A stretch of DNA of 64,000 bases from positions 1 through 64,000 of the IMG/VR virus record IMGVR_UViG_3300019751_000003. One strand, written 5' to 3'. Numbering within the stretch: position 1 is the first letter of the stretch; each line of letters begins with the position of its first letter. Below, one piece after another: positions 25,255 through 34,700 of this stretch. Made by a program: the position numbers and the translations under genes. A model generated the notes under the pieces. It made no database searches, was not told the DNA's origin, and was given only the letters and a program-made list of their open reading frames with translations. The stretch comes from a virus.

Positions 25255-27279
25255 TTACCATTTTTTACAAGACCAATATCTTGCTTTATGTCTTGGTCCA
25301 GGATTATCACAATTGTGTCTTGCTCTAAATGCTTTTCTTCTTTCAGGATTATTTTTTTTGATAGACATTGTCTTTTCATTACCCTTACCTTTGTGACCAA
25401 AGTTTACTTTTACTACATTTCCTTTTGGATTCTTAACATAAACTTTAAACTTCTTTACATCACCTTGCATTATTTTACCAAGTTTGACATCCCTACCTTG
25501 ATACTCTGCTTCATTTATATCAGCTTTGTATTCTTTCATAAAGTTAATAAATTCCTTTATGTCTTGTTCATTTTCTACATCATATTCTTCTACTACTGAA
25601 AATCCTTCGTAGATAGATTTAAGATACTTTAAAAACTCTTTGTCTTTTCTCATGTCTTTAAAGTCTGCGTCTGAAAATACATTCTTGATAAAATCTTTTG
25701 CGTCTTTAGAATCTTGTCTGATTTGGTCGATTACTTTAAACATACCCTCGTTTACTGATTCCATCAATCCAATTGCAGTAGTACCAACAACTCTTTCAGC
25801 ACCATCTGCATATTTGTTGTTTAGAATTGCTATCTTTACCGGCTTGTCAATTATATACATTGGAAGTGGTGATGTACCAAATGAATATTTGATTCCATTC
25901 TTTTTTAATTCTTTACCAACATCCATAAATGATTTAGAATTTTTTACCATATCAGCAAGTTTATCTAAAATCACATCATGCTTACCTTCGTTTACTGATT
26001 CTTTTACAAATCCTTCTTTGAATAAAATTTTACCTGTTCTATCTTCAATTGCGATAGTTGCTCGTGGGTATCCACCTTGCATCATTCTAAATGCAGCTGG
26101 AACTGCCATTGGAGTTTTTACTAATTCTTGTTTTACAACCTTACCTAACATAGTTGCCACAATACTAACAGGATAACTTCCTTTTTTAGCTGCTTTATGT
26201 ATGATTGCAAGGCCTGTTGATTCATTTATTGATTCAAATAGTTCATCTCTTGTAAGTTTTCTACCAAAGGCCTTTTCAAATGCTTTAATCATTTTTACTT
26301 CGGTACTTGCATTTCTCCCAAGTAATTTTAAAACTCTTTTTAATTCTTCTTCAGAAAAATTATAGTTTACTTTTACTTCGTTTACTGATTCATCTATTGA
26401 TTCAGGTATCATATCTACAATTACGGCTGCCATATCACCTTTTGCTAAACTTACATTTCCGTCTCTATTGTAAAGATAGTATTTTACACCATTTGGATTT
26501 TTTGGATTTTTTAGAATAATTCTTTCTACTTGAGCTTTACCAACTTTAGTTTTTCCTTTGGTTACTACAAGTACTGTTTCATTATCTTTTCTAATTGCGT
26601 TACCAAACTTAATTCTAATCTTATCACCTTTTTTGAGTTTATCGTAAACTTTGAATTTTTTATTCTTATCCATAAATTTGGCTTCGTTTAGTGATTCATC
26701 TGCTTTCATTACATCATACATCTTACTATTTCTACCAACTGATACAAGAGTTAAACCTTTATGTTTCTTACTTAACTTAGCAAGTTCTTTTTTTGCTTTC
26801 TTTAAATCACCATCACCAGGACTATCACCACCATCTTTGTAATACATTTTATCGTAATCTTGTTTTTTTGCATCAAACTTATCTACGATTGTTAATATTT
26901 CATTTACTGATTCTTTTTTTACCTTTGCTACTTTAAATGCAACATTAACCATTTTAGGTAAAGAAAGTTTTCCGAAGTTTTTCTTGTTTGAATCATTGAT
27001 TGCATCATATACTGCAATTACTGCTGATGCTGAGAATGAATCAACTCTCATCTTTTTACCACTTACTGGGTCTTTGATTTTTGCGTTTTGTTTATTCTTA
27101 AGAATATCTCTTAATTGAGAAATTACCTCAGGTTCTTTAACTTCGTTTACAAATGATTTTGCATAGGGATTAGAAATCACTTTACCTAACTCAGGTGTGA
27201 ATCCATATTTGTATTCCATGAATGACTTAACATTTTGATATTCTTCTTTTATAATACTCTTAAGTTGTTTTTTATCCAT
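25255..27279 (-). CDS. Putative capsid-cargo polyprotein with eight (V/L/I)NE sites, 674 aa
   Basis: The chain is divided by repeated Ser/Phe/Asp-(V/L/I)-N-E motifs after residues 46, 127, 199, 301, 353, 431, 511 and 590, giving nine segments of 46-102 residues. Several of the motifs read ESVNEG or DESLNEA. They match the Leu/Ile-X-Glu rule of T4 gp21 with Val also allowed. Segments differ from each other; the last (591-674) ends in NPERRKAFRARHNCDNPGP and is a small basic Cys-containing domain I have seen in marine phage proteins. Basic segments suit DNA-associated internal head proteins. The neighbouring genes look like cargo too. A linker protein not cut at all remains possible. Confidence 0.6.
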   Translation of the reverse strand: MDKKQLKSIIKEEYQNVKSFMEYKYGFTPELGKVISNPYAKSFVNEVKEPEVISQLRDILKNKQNAKIKDPVSGKKMRVDSFSASAVIAVYDAINDSNKKNFGKLSLPKMVNVAFKVAKVKKESVNEILTIVDKFDAKKQDYDKMYYKDGGDSPGDGDLKKAKKELAKLSKKHKGLTLVSVGRNSKMYDVMKADESLNEAKFMDKNKKFKVYDKLKKGDKIRIKFGNAIRKDNETVLVVTKGKTKVGKAQVERIILKNPKNPNGVKYYLYNRDGNVSLAKGDMAAVIVDMIPESIDESVNEVKVNYNFSEEELKRVLKLLGRNASTEVKMIKAFEKAFGRKLTRDELFESINESTGLAIIHKAAKKGSYPVSIVATMLGKVVKQELVKTPMAVPAAFRMMQGGYPRATIAIEDRTGKILFKEGFVKESVNEGKHDVILDKLADMVKNSKSFMDVGKELKKNGIKYSFGTSPLPMYIIDKPVKIAILNNKYADGAERVVGTTAIGLMESVNEGMFKVIDQIRQDSKDAKDFIKNVFSDADFKDMRKDKEFLKYLKSIYEGFSVVEEYDVENEQDIKEFINFMKEYKADINEAEYQGRDVKLGKIMQGDVKKFKVYVKNPKGNVVKVNFGHKGKGNEKTMSIKKNNPERRKAFRARHNCDNPGPRHKARYWSCKKW
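25748..26913 (-). repeat. Dispersed ~15-bp repeat encoding the ESVNE motif
   Basis: TTCGTTTACTGATTC or near copies occur at about 25748, 25987, 26377, 26683 and 26903 within this gene and again at 15404-15418 in a head-core gene. Identical codon choice at separated sites suggests segments were duplicated or shuffled through these boundaries. Confidence 0.7.
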
Positions 27280-27287
27280 GATGTCCC

Positions 27288-28055
27288 TTAGTCTATTGTT
27301 TTTGGAAACTTAGTTTTCTTAGCCAAATCTAAAAGTTTTTTTAAGTCTTCAGGATTATTTCTGTTGAATTTATCTGCATTCTTTTTATTTTTGAAAATTG
27401 CTGATACTTTCTTTCCGTTATCATCAATCATAATGATAATACCATTTTTACCAACATGCCTTTCATCAAATACAGATACCTTTTCTTCAATAGTCTCTTC
27501 TACATTTTCTTTTGTAGTTCTCCAACCACCACCTGCGGCTTTATATTGTTTTGCCGCCCATGCGTTTGCGTATGCTGATGGATATACATCGAACTTCTTT
27601 TTAGCTTGTGATTTATAGTAAGACCATTTAGATGGATTTGTAGGAACATTCTTTTCAACAAGAACAGATAAGTTTTCTAATAATTTGTGTTCTTTATTTA
27701 GAGATTCATTTTTAAGGTCTTCAATTTTTGAACCAAGAGGTCTACCTATATACATTGATACAAAGAATCCAATTGCATCAAGAATGTCGTGTCCATCCCA
27801 CTTTGCGGCTGCGGCGATGTCCATTCCTTTAGACTCAAGATTATCTTCCCACTCTCTCTTACCAAAGTATTTTGCACCTTTAGCTTTTGGAAAAAGTTTA
27901 TCTACTTTTTTAGATGTACTATGAAAGTTTGCATCTGTTAATGCACCTTTTAAAATAAACATAATAGCGTGATGTGCTTCTGGTGAGGACGCACTTGTTC
28001 CTTTAAAATATGCGTCTAAATCTTTTTTTACTTTTTTATTTAATCTTGGATTCAT
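27288..28055 (-). CDS. Hypothetical protein with WSxxKSxAKKKF-YPSAYANAWA domain, 255 aa
   Basis: The middle (residues 138-180) holds PTNPSKWSYYKSQAKKKF and YPSAYANAWAAKQYKAAGG, a small conserved domain found in many aquatic phage and virus proteins whose function is unknown. LVE134|KNV just before it could be a gp21-type site. The N-terminal half (AHHAIMFILKGALTDANFHS) is separate, and the last 65 residues (KVSVFDERHVGKNGIIIMIDDNGKK) look like a third unit. It lies between other presumed cargo genes. Confidence 0.55.
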   Translation of the reverse strand: MNPRLNKKVKKDLDAYFKGTSASSPEAHHAIMFILKGALTDANFHSTSKKVDKLFPKAKGAKYFGKREWEDNLESKGMDIAAAAKWDGHDILDAIGFFVSMYIGRPLGSKIEDLKNESLNKEHKLLENLSVLVEKNVPTNPSKWSYYKSQAKKKFDVYPSAYANAWAAKQYKAAGGGWRTTKENVEETIEEKVSVFDERHVGKNGIIIMIDDNGKKVSAIFKNKKNADKFNRNNPEDLKKLLDLAKKTKFPKTID

Positions 28056-28057
28056 TG

Positions 28058-28468
28058 TTATGCCCCTGTTTTACTATTTGTAGGTTTTTTACCTTTAGTT
28101 CTGTTTCCACCTTTTTTTGCGTCACCACCTTTTTTCTGTGCCGCTCTTTTTCTTCTTACAAATGCGGCTCTACCTTTTGGTCCTAACTTATTGGCTTTCT
28201 CTTGTGATAGACATGCGGCGTAAGCACCACCTTCTTCACCATCACCACACTTACCTAACTTCTGTCCATCTGAACCATATCTGTCCCAACCACCACCTGA
28301 TGAGGTGCCAGTCTTTCCTTTACCAAACCACTTACGAAGGTCTTCATTCATTAGATTCTCTGATACTAATTTTTGATAGACATCAGAAATGGTATACTCC
28401 AATGCTAACACATGAGGTACACCATCTGTCTTGTATGACTCGTAAGTTTCTTTTATAAAGGACTTCAT
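28058..28468 (-). CDS. Small Gly/Lys-rich hypothetical protein, 136 aa
   Basis: After MKSFIKETYESYK and a possible site NLMNE42|DLRK comes LRKWFGKGKTGTSSGGGWDRYGS, then KLGKCGDGEEGGAYAACLSQ with two Cys, then KANKLGPKGRAAFVRRKR and a Lys/Gly-rich tail. This pattern recurs in aquatic phages and giant viruses as an uncharacterised domain. The basic tail would suit DNA or RNA contact. ATG 28468 overlaps the preceding stop by 4 bases. Confidence 0.6.
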   Translation of the reverse strand: MKSFIKETYESYKTDGVPHVLALEYTISDVYQKLVSENLMNEDLRKWFGKGKTGTSSGGGWDRYGSDGQKLGKCGDGEEGGAYAACLSQEKANKLGPKGRAAFVRRKRAAQKKGGDAKKGGNRTKGKKPTNSKTGA

Positions 28469-29049
28469 TTTTTAACTTCCCATTTTTTTAGATAGTTTTC
28501 TTTAAAAAGACGAAACTCGTTATCAATCTTCTCTTCAACATCTTCCCACGACATATCGTTCCATTCTTCTATTGAACCATCTTCATTAACGAATTTCGCC
28601 TTTAATGCCGTTTTAACTGCCTGCTTTTCAATCTCGGCCTGTTTTAACCAAGACTTCATATTAGCATAAATCTTTTTTCGTTCATACTCATCGTACTTAC
28701 CTTCTATTCGTAATTGATGTTCCATATCAATAACACAATCGAAACACATACCATGAATTTTTTTCATGTATAGGTCGTTTCTTTTCGGGCTTGTACAAGT
28801 ACAAATATCTTTTTTACATTTTGGAAACTTTGTTAATTCTTCTCTTAACTTTGAAAGTTTACCAAGTTTAACCTTGTATCCTTTCTTTTGTTCCCAAAGT
28901 GTACCTTCGTCATCAGTCCATTGGTCACCAACTTTTCTTTTGATAAAGGATTTAGTCTCACCAAAACTAACATTAGTTTTTGTTTGACTTTTATGTGTTC
29001 CGGCAATCATTTCGGTGACTGCTTTTACATTTTTTAACTTTTTTGACAT
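28465..29049 (-). CDS. Hypothetical Cys-rich protein, probable metal binding, 194 aa
   Basis: Residues 75-105 contain CKKDICTCTSPKR and KIHGMCFDC, five cysteines spaced like a zinc-binding knuckle. The N-terminus (AVTEMIAGTHKSQTKTNVSF) and the segment VGDQWTDDEGTLWEQKKGY are conserved-looking. The C-terminal 90 residues are helical and charged. I do not recognise the family. It is the first gene after the 881-residue fusion and has a promoter-like motif 21 bases upstream. Confidence 0.55.
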   Translation of the reverse strand: MSKKLKNVKAVTEMIAGTHKSQTKTNVSFGETKSFIKRKVGDQWTDDEGTLWEQKKGYKVKLGKLSKLREELTKFPKCKKDICTCTSPKRNDLYMKKIHGMCFDCVIDMEHQLRIEGKYDEYERKKIYANMKSWLKQAEIEKQAVKTALKAKFVNEDGSIEEWNDMSWEDVEEKIDNEFRLFKENYLKKWEVKK

Positions 29050-29069
29050 AACACTTGTTTAATACTTTA

Positions 29070-29077
29070 TATAAATA
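29070..29077 (-). promoter_or_regulatory. Late-promoter-like motif for the 28.1-29.0 kb cargo genes
   Basis: Coding-strand GTATATTTATATAAAG lies 21 bases before ATG 29049, just past the stop of the 881-residue gene. Confidence 0.55.
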
Positions 29078-29085
29078 TACAAAAA

Positions 29086-31731
29086 TTAATAGAAAAGGCC
29101 AAGGATTTGATTAAGAGGTGCGAATGTACCTGTTAACTTGTATGTACCACCTTTATATAGGAATACAATACCCTCGTTTGGTACTATCTTATCTCTTCCA
29201 CCAATACTCTTTAATCTTTCTAATTCCATTTTTAATTTTGTAATCTTTTTTGGGTCACCTGATTTCTGAACATCTTTGATTACTTTATCTAATTGTTTCT
29301 GAATATCACGAAGTGATTTATCAGGATTAACAGTAAGTGCTGATGACATAAATGAAAGTACTTCTGCACCAAGACCTAAAAATATATCTTCGAATGGTTT
29401 CATATTATTCTTAGCCATTTTCGAGTGGTCTATTTTATCTGTCTTGTTTGCCCAATCTCTTGTTTTAGAATCAGAAATGTTTTTCTTATCTAATCTAAAT
29501 GATTTATCATAAAACGCCCATCGTTTTACTAACCCCATTTTAGTTTTATTATCTAATGTGGTTGGTGAGTTTTTATCTACAAAATCACTCCACCATGCTT
29601 GATGGTAGTCTGCAACTCCATTAGAATCTTTTAGTTTAAATTCTTTTTGAAGTTTACTTACCTTCGATGAATAAATTGATTTCTTGTTTGATAAATCTTG
29701 ACTCCTCGGTATCTTAACAACTGGTGGTCCTTGGATAGTATAATTATCTTGAACATCGGCATTTACCTGCTTTATCATACCCGCTAATACTTTAGCGTCT
29801 GATGTATCAGCACCGATTGCTTTTCCATCTTCATTATATTCCATCGTTCCATGAAAGACTAATAGAGGTTGACCATATGGTATTACATTTACTGACTCCG
29901 GCCATATAACTTCAAGGTTCATAAATTTTGAGCCATCCTTGAATATTTTACTTCTTTGCGCATCGGAGAGTTTTGAAATGGCTGATTCTAAATCTCTCAT
30001 TGCGAAATTATACGCATCGGTCAACCCACCCCTATTAGCAAACTTATCGGCGACACCTTTGATGTCTAATGCGTTAAGTCCTCTGTCCTTGAGGTGTCCT
30101 TTATTTCTGGCAGCGATAATACCTCTATCTTTACGATATGATATAGCCAGAGCTTGTCCATCTGTTTTTTCTCTTGCAAATTCTAATGTACCTTCAAGAG
30201 CTTTTGATATGATTATTTTTAAATCACCAAATGTCAAATTTATTTCTGTATCGAATGGATGATTCATATGTCCATATGCTCCACCTTCCATAATCATACT
30301 TTCATTAAATATATTTTGTGTTCCTGCATTTCCAACATAGGACACAAAGTATAATCGTTGTTTACCAACTTTTTTAGAAAGTACTTGTCCTTCTTTACCT
30401 GAGTTGTCAAGTTCTTTTTTTGCATTATCAGGTTTTAAGTAAAAGTTTCTCTTTTGTTTCATTAAAGATGCTTTTTTACTTTTTGATTTCTTTTTTGGTT
30501 TTTTCTTTTCGTCAATGGTTGGTTCGTTATCATTTCCACACTCGTGACAGATATATAAGTCATCACCACCATCTTCTATTTTCCAACTATGGTCACATTC
30601 ATCACATTCAATCTTATCACCTACGATAGCTTCAAATCGTTTTAAATCTTCTTTTAGTGAAGCGGATTTACCTTGTTGTTTTTTTGTGAGGGTTTTAGGA
30701 GTAAGGTTATCTAAATCTTTTGGTTCAGCGAATTTAACAAATTCCATACCCAATCTCAATGCAACTTTCTTAATATGTTTTGCCCATTTCCTATAAGCAG
30801 GTCTACCAGTTATATCTTTACCATATCTCTTTTTCTGTCCATCCATAGTATCACCACTTGGAAAGAATGATACTTGATATCTACCAGGTCCATTTGGATA
30901 ATGGGTGTTAAACGATTCCATTGAGTCTTCGTCCATTAAGTAGTTTACAATATCCCAACCCAAGTCCCCAACAACTTCTTCCATCTCTGCTTTATAAGAT
31001 TTCATATTACCATAGAATGCACCTGGCCCATCATCTACAATACCTTTACCACTTGTTGGAATTTGTGAAGCTTCATTGATTAAACTATTAATGTTAATTG
31101 ATTGTAAAAAAGATTCCATTACGGATTCTACTGAGATTAATCTACCTGATACTAAGTTAAATATTTTTGGATTGAATTTACCATATACTTTTTTAAAGAA
31201 TGATTTTCTTTGAGAATCACTCCCTCTCGACATTCCCTTACGAACATCAGTTCCACTTATATTACCAAATGATGGTGATACATAAACATACCCTTTATCA
31301 TCGTACCCAGTATCAACACTTCCCTTTTTGTAAGGTAAGAAGTATTTTGAATAACCTGGACTTGTAAGTCTGCTTGCATCTTTTTTACCAACAACAGTAA
31401 TATATGCCGTTGTTTTAGATGGAAATTTTTCTATTACTTCTTTTGGTGAATATGGGTTTTTTACTTGAACAATTTTATTAGAAGGGATTTTAAACATCGT
31501 AGTCATAACTTCTCTTTTTTCTCTGAAGTTAAATGGATGTCTTGGTCCACCTTGTTTGTTTGATGTACCTATGAATACATTATTCTTACCAAACTTACTG
31601 ACAAGATGTTCGTAAACTTTTGCGTGTCCAGAATGGAAGGGTTGAAATCTACCTGAGTAAACTACTACCTCTTTTTTTATATCTTCACTCAGTATAGAGT
31701 CTACTACCCAATTTGTTAAAGTCTTTCCCAT
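29086..31731 (-). CDS. Cytidylyltransferase-like / zinc ribbon / KTDG-ligase fusion protein, 881 aa
   Basis: Residues 20-190 form an HxGH-type nucleotidyltransferase (VVVYSGRFQPFHSGHAKVY, His33-His36; ISGTDVR 158-164), like NMN adenylyl- or cytidylyl-transferases. Residues 376-398 are a Cys4 zinc ribbon (CDEC...CHEC). Residues 480-881 have covalent nucleotidyltransferase motifs of RNA/DNA ligases: KTDG (Lys522), FMNLEVI (603-609), EGIVFLY (853-859), TYKLTG (Lys865). Sites SLINE220|A and IFNE477|S separate the parts, and the leader ends SILSE|D. This looks like a gp21-processed cargo protein carrying two enzymes. Substrates are unknown; nucleic-acid repair or NAD-linked chemistry are options. 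Confidence 0.7.
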   Translation of the reverse strand: MGKTLTNWVVDSILSEDIKKEVVVYSGRFQPFHSGHAKVYEHLVSKFGKNNVFIGTSNKQGGPRHPFNFREKREVMTTMFKIPSNKIVQVKNPYSPKEVIEKFPSKTTAYITVVGKKDASRLTSPGYSKYFLPYKKGSVDTGYDDKGYVYVSPSFGNISGTDVRKGMSRGSDSQRKSFFKKVYGKFNPKIFNLVSGRLISVESVMESFLQSININSLINEASQIPTSGKGIVDDGPGAFYGNMKSYKAEMEEVVGDLGWDIVNYLMDEDSMESFNTHYPNGPGRYQVSFFPSGDTMDGQKKRYGKDITGRPAYRKWAKHIKKVALRLGMEFVKFAEPKDLDNLTPKTLTKKQQGKSASLKEDLKRFEAIVGDKIECDECDHSWKIEDGGDDLYICHECGNDNEPTIDEKKKPKKKSKSKKASLMKQKRNFYLKPDNAKKELDNSGKEGQVLSKKVGKQRLYFVSYVGNAGTQNIFNESMIMEGGAYGHMNHPFDTEINLTFGDLKIIISKALEGTLEFAREKTDGQALAISYRKDRGIIAARNKGHLKDRGLNALDIKGVADKFANRGGLTDAYNFAMRDLESAISKLSDAQRSKIFKDGSKFMNLEVIWPESVNVIPYGQPLLVFHGTMEYNEDGKAIGADTSDAKVLAGMIKQVNADVQDNYTIQGPPVVKIPRSQDLSNKKSIYSSKVSKLQKEFKLKDSNGVADYHQAWWSDFVDKNSPTTLDNKTKMGLVKRWAFYDKSFRLDKKNISDSKTRDWANKTDKIDHSKMAKNNMKPFEDIFLGLGAEVLSFMSSALTVNPDKSLRDIQKQLDKVIKDVQKSGDPKKITKLKMELERLKSIGGRDKIVPNEGIVFLYKGGTYKLTGTFAPLNQILGLFY

Positions 31732-31768
31732 ATCTATAAGTATCTTAGATTTATTAATTAGTTATTTC

Positions 31769-34700
31769 TTATCCACAATACAAGTATCCATATACATTTT
31801 CCATTCTACCATTAGAATCCCATGAAGAGGATATCATACACTTTGCAACTGTATATGAGCTATGTGATTGTCTTTCTTCGTAAACTGGACTTGAACCACT
31901 AAATGAAGTTACCACCCACTCTGATGGTTGTTTCATTAGATAACCAGGCGTATCTGATGAACATAGTAAATCCCCTTTACTTACATCACCACCTTGGTTA
32001 CACAATTTAAAACCAGGCAAAACAAATGAACCTGATTCATCCTGCGTTACACTATCCCCAATAGAAGCCACTTTCCAAATTTCTTTAGAACCAGTTTGAC
32101 TTACAGGAATATAATCACCAAATGAATCTTTTCGTGATGCGGAGTAATATTCCTCAGGTGGGATAAGTTCGTCTGAATCACTTTCGTTATTTTTTCCTAA
32201 TGCAAATCCGTCAAATCTCGGAACTAAATTTAACTCAAGTTTTTCCCACAGAATTCCTACAACATTACTATCTTTTGCAGTTGTGACTTTTTGAAGTTCA
32301 TTATTTAGACCCAATTTAACTAAATCACCAGAATTAATATCTGATGTTATATCTTTTTTGTATTGGTGTCCAAGTGTTGTTTCAAATCCAGAAGGTGCAC
32401 CTGGCGAGGGTGATAATTTTGAAAGTGTGTTGTGTGAAAGTATTCCATTTGAAACATAGTTGTGAACTATATCTAATTCATAATTCCAAACTTCAACTTC
32501 TTCGTCAAAAGTTTCTACACTTTTTATTTTATCAATGAATATTTTTTCACCATCGACAACATATAACTCACCACCAATTCCAAGTTCATCTATTGCAATT
32601 TCAGAATTTGGATAATCGGGATGATATAGTAAATGTGAGTTAGAACATTTTAATTCTTTGTCTGATTCTGTTTTTATCAAACTCCACCCTTTAACTTTAT
32701 TAGTAGTAATTTCATCAATAGGTGACCATCCCCATTCTTTAGTTTCAAAGTTAAATACTTTTATTATATCATCGTCTTTGGTATCTTCTATATTTATCTC
32801 ACCTCTTTTAGTAATTACTTTAGTACCAGGTAATACACAACTATAACTTCCACCCGATGAAATCGCAGATGAAATAGAAGTCAATTCAGTATCAATATCA
32901 TCTTCAAGGTCTGTAAATCTTGTAGCAGCATTTTTAATAAGTCCATCAGCATCTACAAATCTTGGTACTTTTAGAATTAAACCAGTTGAGTCTACACCAA
33001 ACATGGTATTAAATGCTTTTGTTGTACTACCAGACTTGAAGGTTGCGGTATCTTCAAGAATTCCTTTAAATGTTGCAGTACCATCTTGTGCAATTTTAAA
33101 TTCAGGTGCTGAAATATATCCTGAAGAACCTAATGTAAAATCACCATAAGTATCATTTGCGGTTGCCGTTCCTTTTACTCCAATATGTGATGAACCAATT
33201 GTCCACCCACCAATAGAACCAGCTCCTGCGGTTACTGTACCATCAATGGATAATGTAGTTCCATCAAATTCAAGTTTTGGTGAACTTGTACCACCCATTT
33301 TAAATGTTCCTTTATCAAGACTTATTATAGAACCATTGGTAGTACTTAAATTGTTAGACCTAATTGTTCCTGTCTTAATTGAATCACCGCTAATTGTAGT
33401 AGAACCACCACCACCCGCGAACTCGGTAACTTTAATATAATCTATAAGTGTCTTACCTGCTTTATTAGAATAGTTTACAAGAATCATTGGTGCAAATGCG
33501 TTTGTTGTAGTCCAAACTTGACCTGGGTCATCAATGTTTGGGTGAAGGCCAGAAGTTTGGTAATATCCTGCAGTACCCTTAAAGTAACCTTTGTATATTA
33601 CCCATTCACCAACCGTTGGTTTTGCATTACTTGCAACAAAGTAGTGTTGAGAACCAAAATTACCTCCCGTACCAGTAGTATTACCTGCAGCATTAATTGC
33701 GGTAAGTTTCGTACTACCATCTGTATGTAATGAAGATGAGAATGCGGTTATACCTGCGTAAATTCCACCATCTCCTGAAGCTTCAGCTCTCTGTACTCTG
33801 ACTTCCATTTCATATAATGAGTTTGGATTAAATGGCATAACAGTATTTGAACTAAGCCAGGCCTGGTCGTCACTACCAGCATTATTACCAACTATAACTA
33901 CTGGCCCAAAGAATTGTCCGTAGTCTGTATCTGTAATTGAGTTGGCCGAAGTATTCGTTCCTGAATATAAATAAAATCCTACACCTGAACCATCTAATTT
34001 TGGATTATTTGATTGTTCTATATATGTGGGTCTTATTTCTCGTGTTGCTGGGTTAAAGTCTTCAAAGTATAATGCTTGTGGTTGATTTCTACCTACAAGT
34101 TCAACATCACCAGTAATTTTAATATTACCATTAGAACCACTAATCGATGTATTACCTCTACCAAAGAAAAATTCTTGTACTGCGAAGTCAACACCTGAAC
34201 CTGATATCAATAATGTTTTAGCCGTATTGTCCCATGCGAAATACCCTGCACCCAATGGACCTGAACCACTTCCTAAGTAGAAGTTACCATCATTATCCAT
34301 AAACGCGCTCATGTCATCGATTGTAGCTGCGGAAGTTAATGTATTATGATATCCAAGAACTTCACTATTCATTACCAACCCAGCTGGCGCAGGGAATGGA
34401 ACTGCGGATAATGTATCACCTAAGAAACTAAAGTCTTGATTGTCTGCACCTTGAGCACCTGTACTTCCTTTTGCACCTGTCGAACCTGCCGAACCTGCCG
34501 CACCCTTAGCACCTTGACCACCTTGAGCACCAGCACCACCTTGAGCACCCTTACCACCTTGAGCACCTGCCGAACCTTGTTTAGATTTAGCAAACGACAT
34601 AGTTTTTGCAATTATTACTTTTTGTGAACCACTACCACTAATTGCGTTAATTTCTAATGAACCAGAATCTTGTGTCAGACCCGTTATGGTAAAGTGATTA

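Noticed and set aside
31732-31768. Promoter in the 37-base gap before the 881-residue gene
   Set aside because: The gap is AT-rich, but the coding strand holds AATAAATC rather than ATATTTATA and no ribosome site of note is visible.
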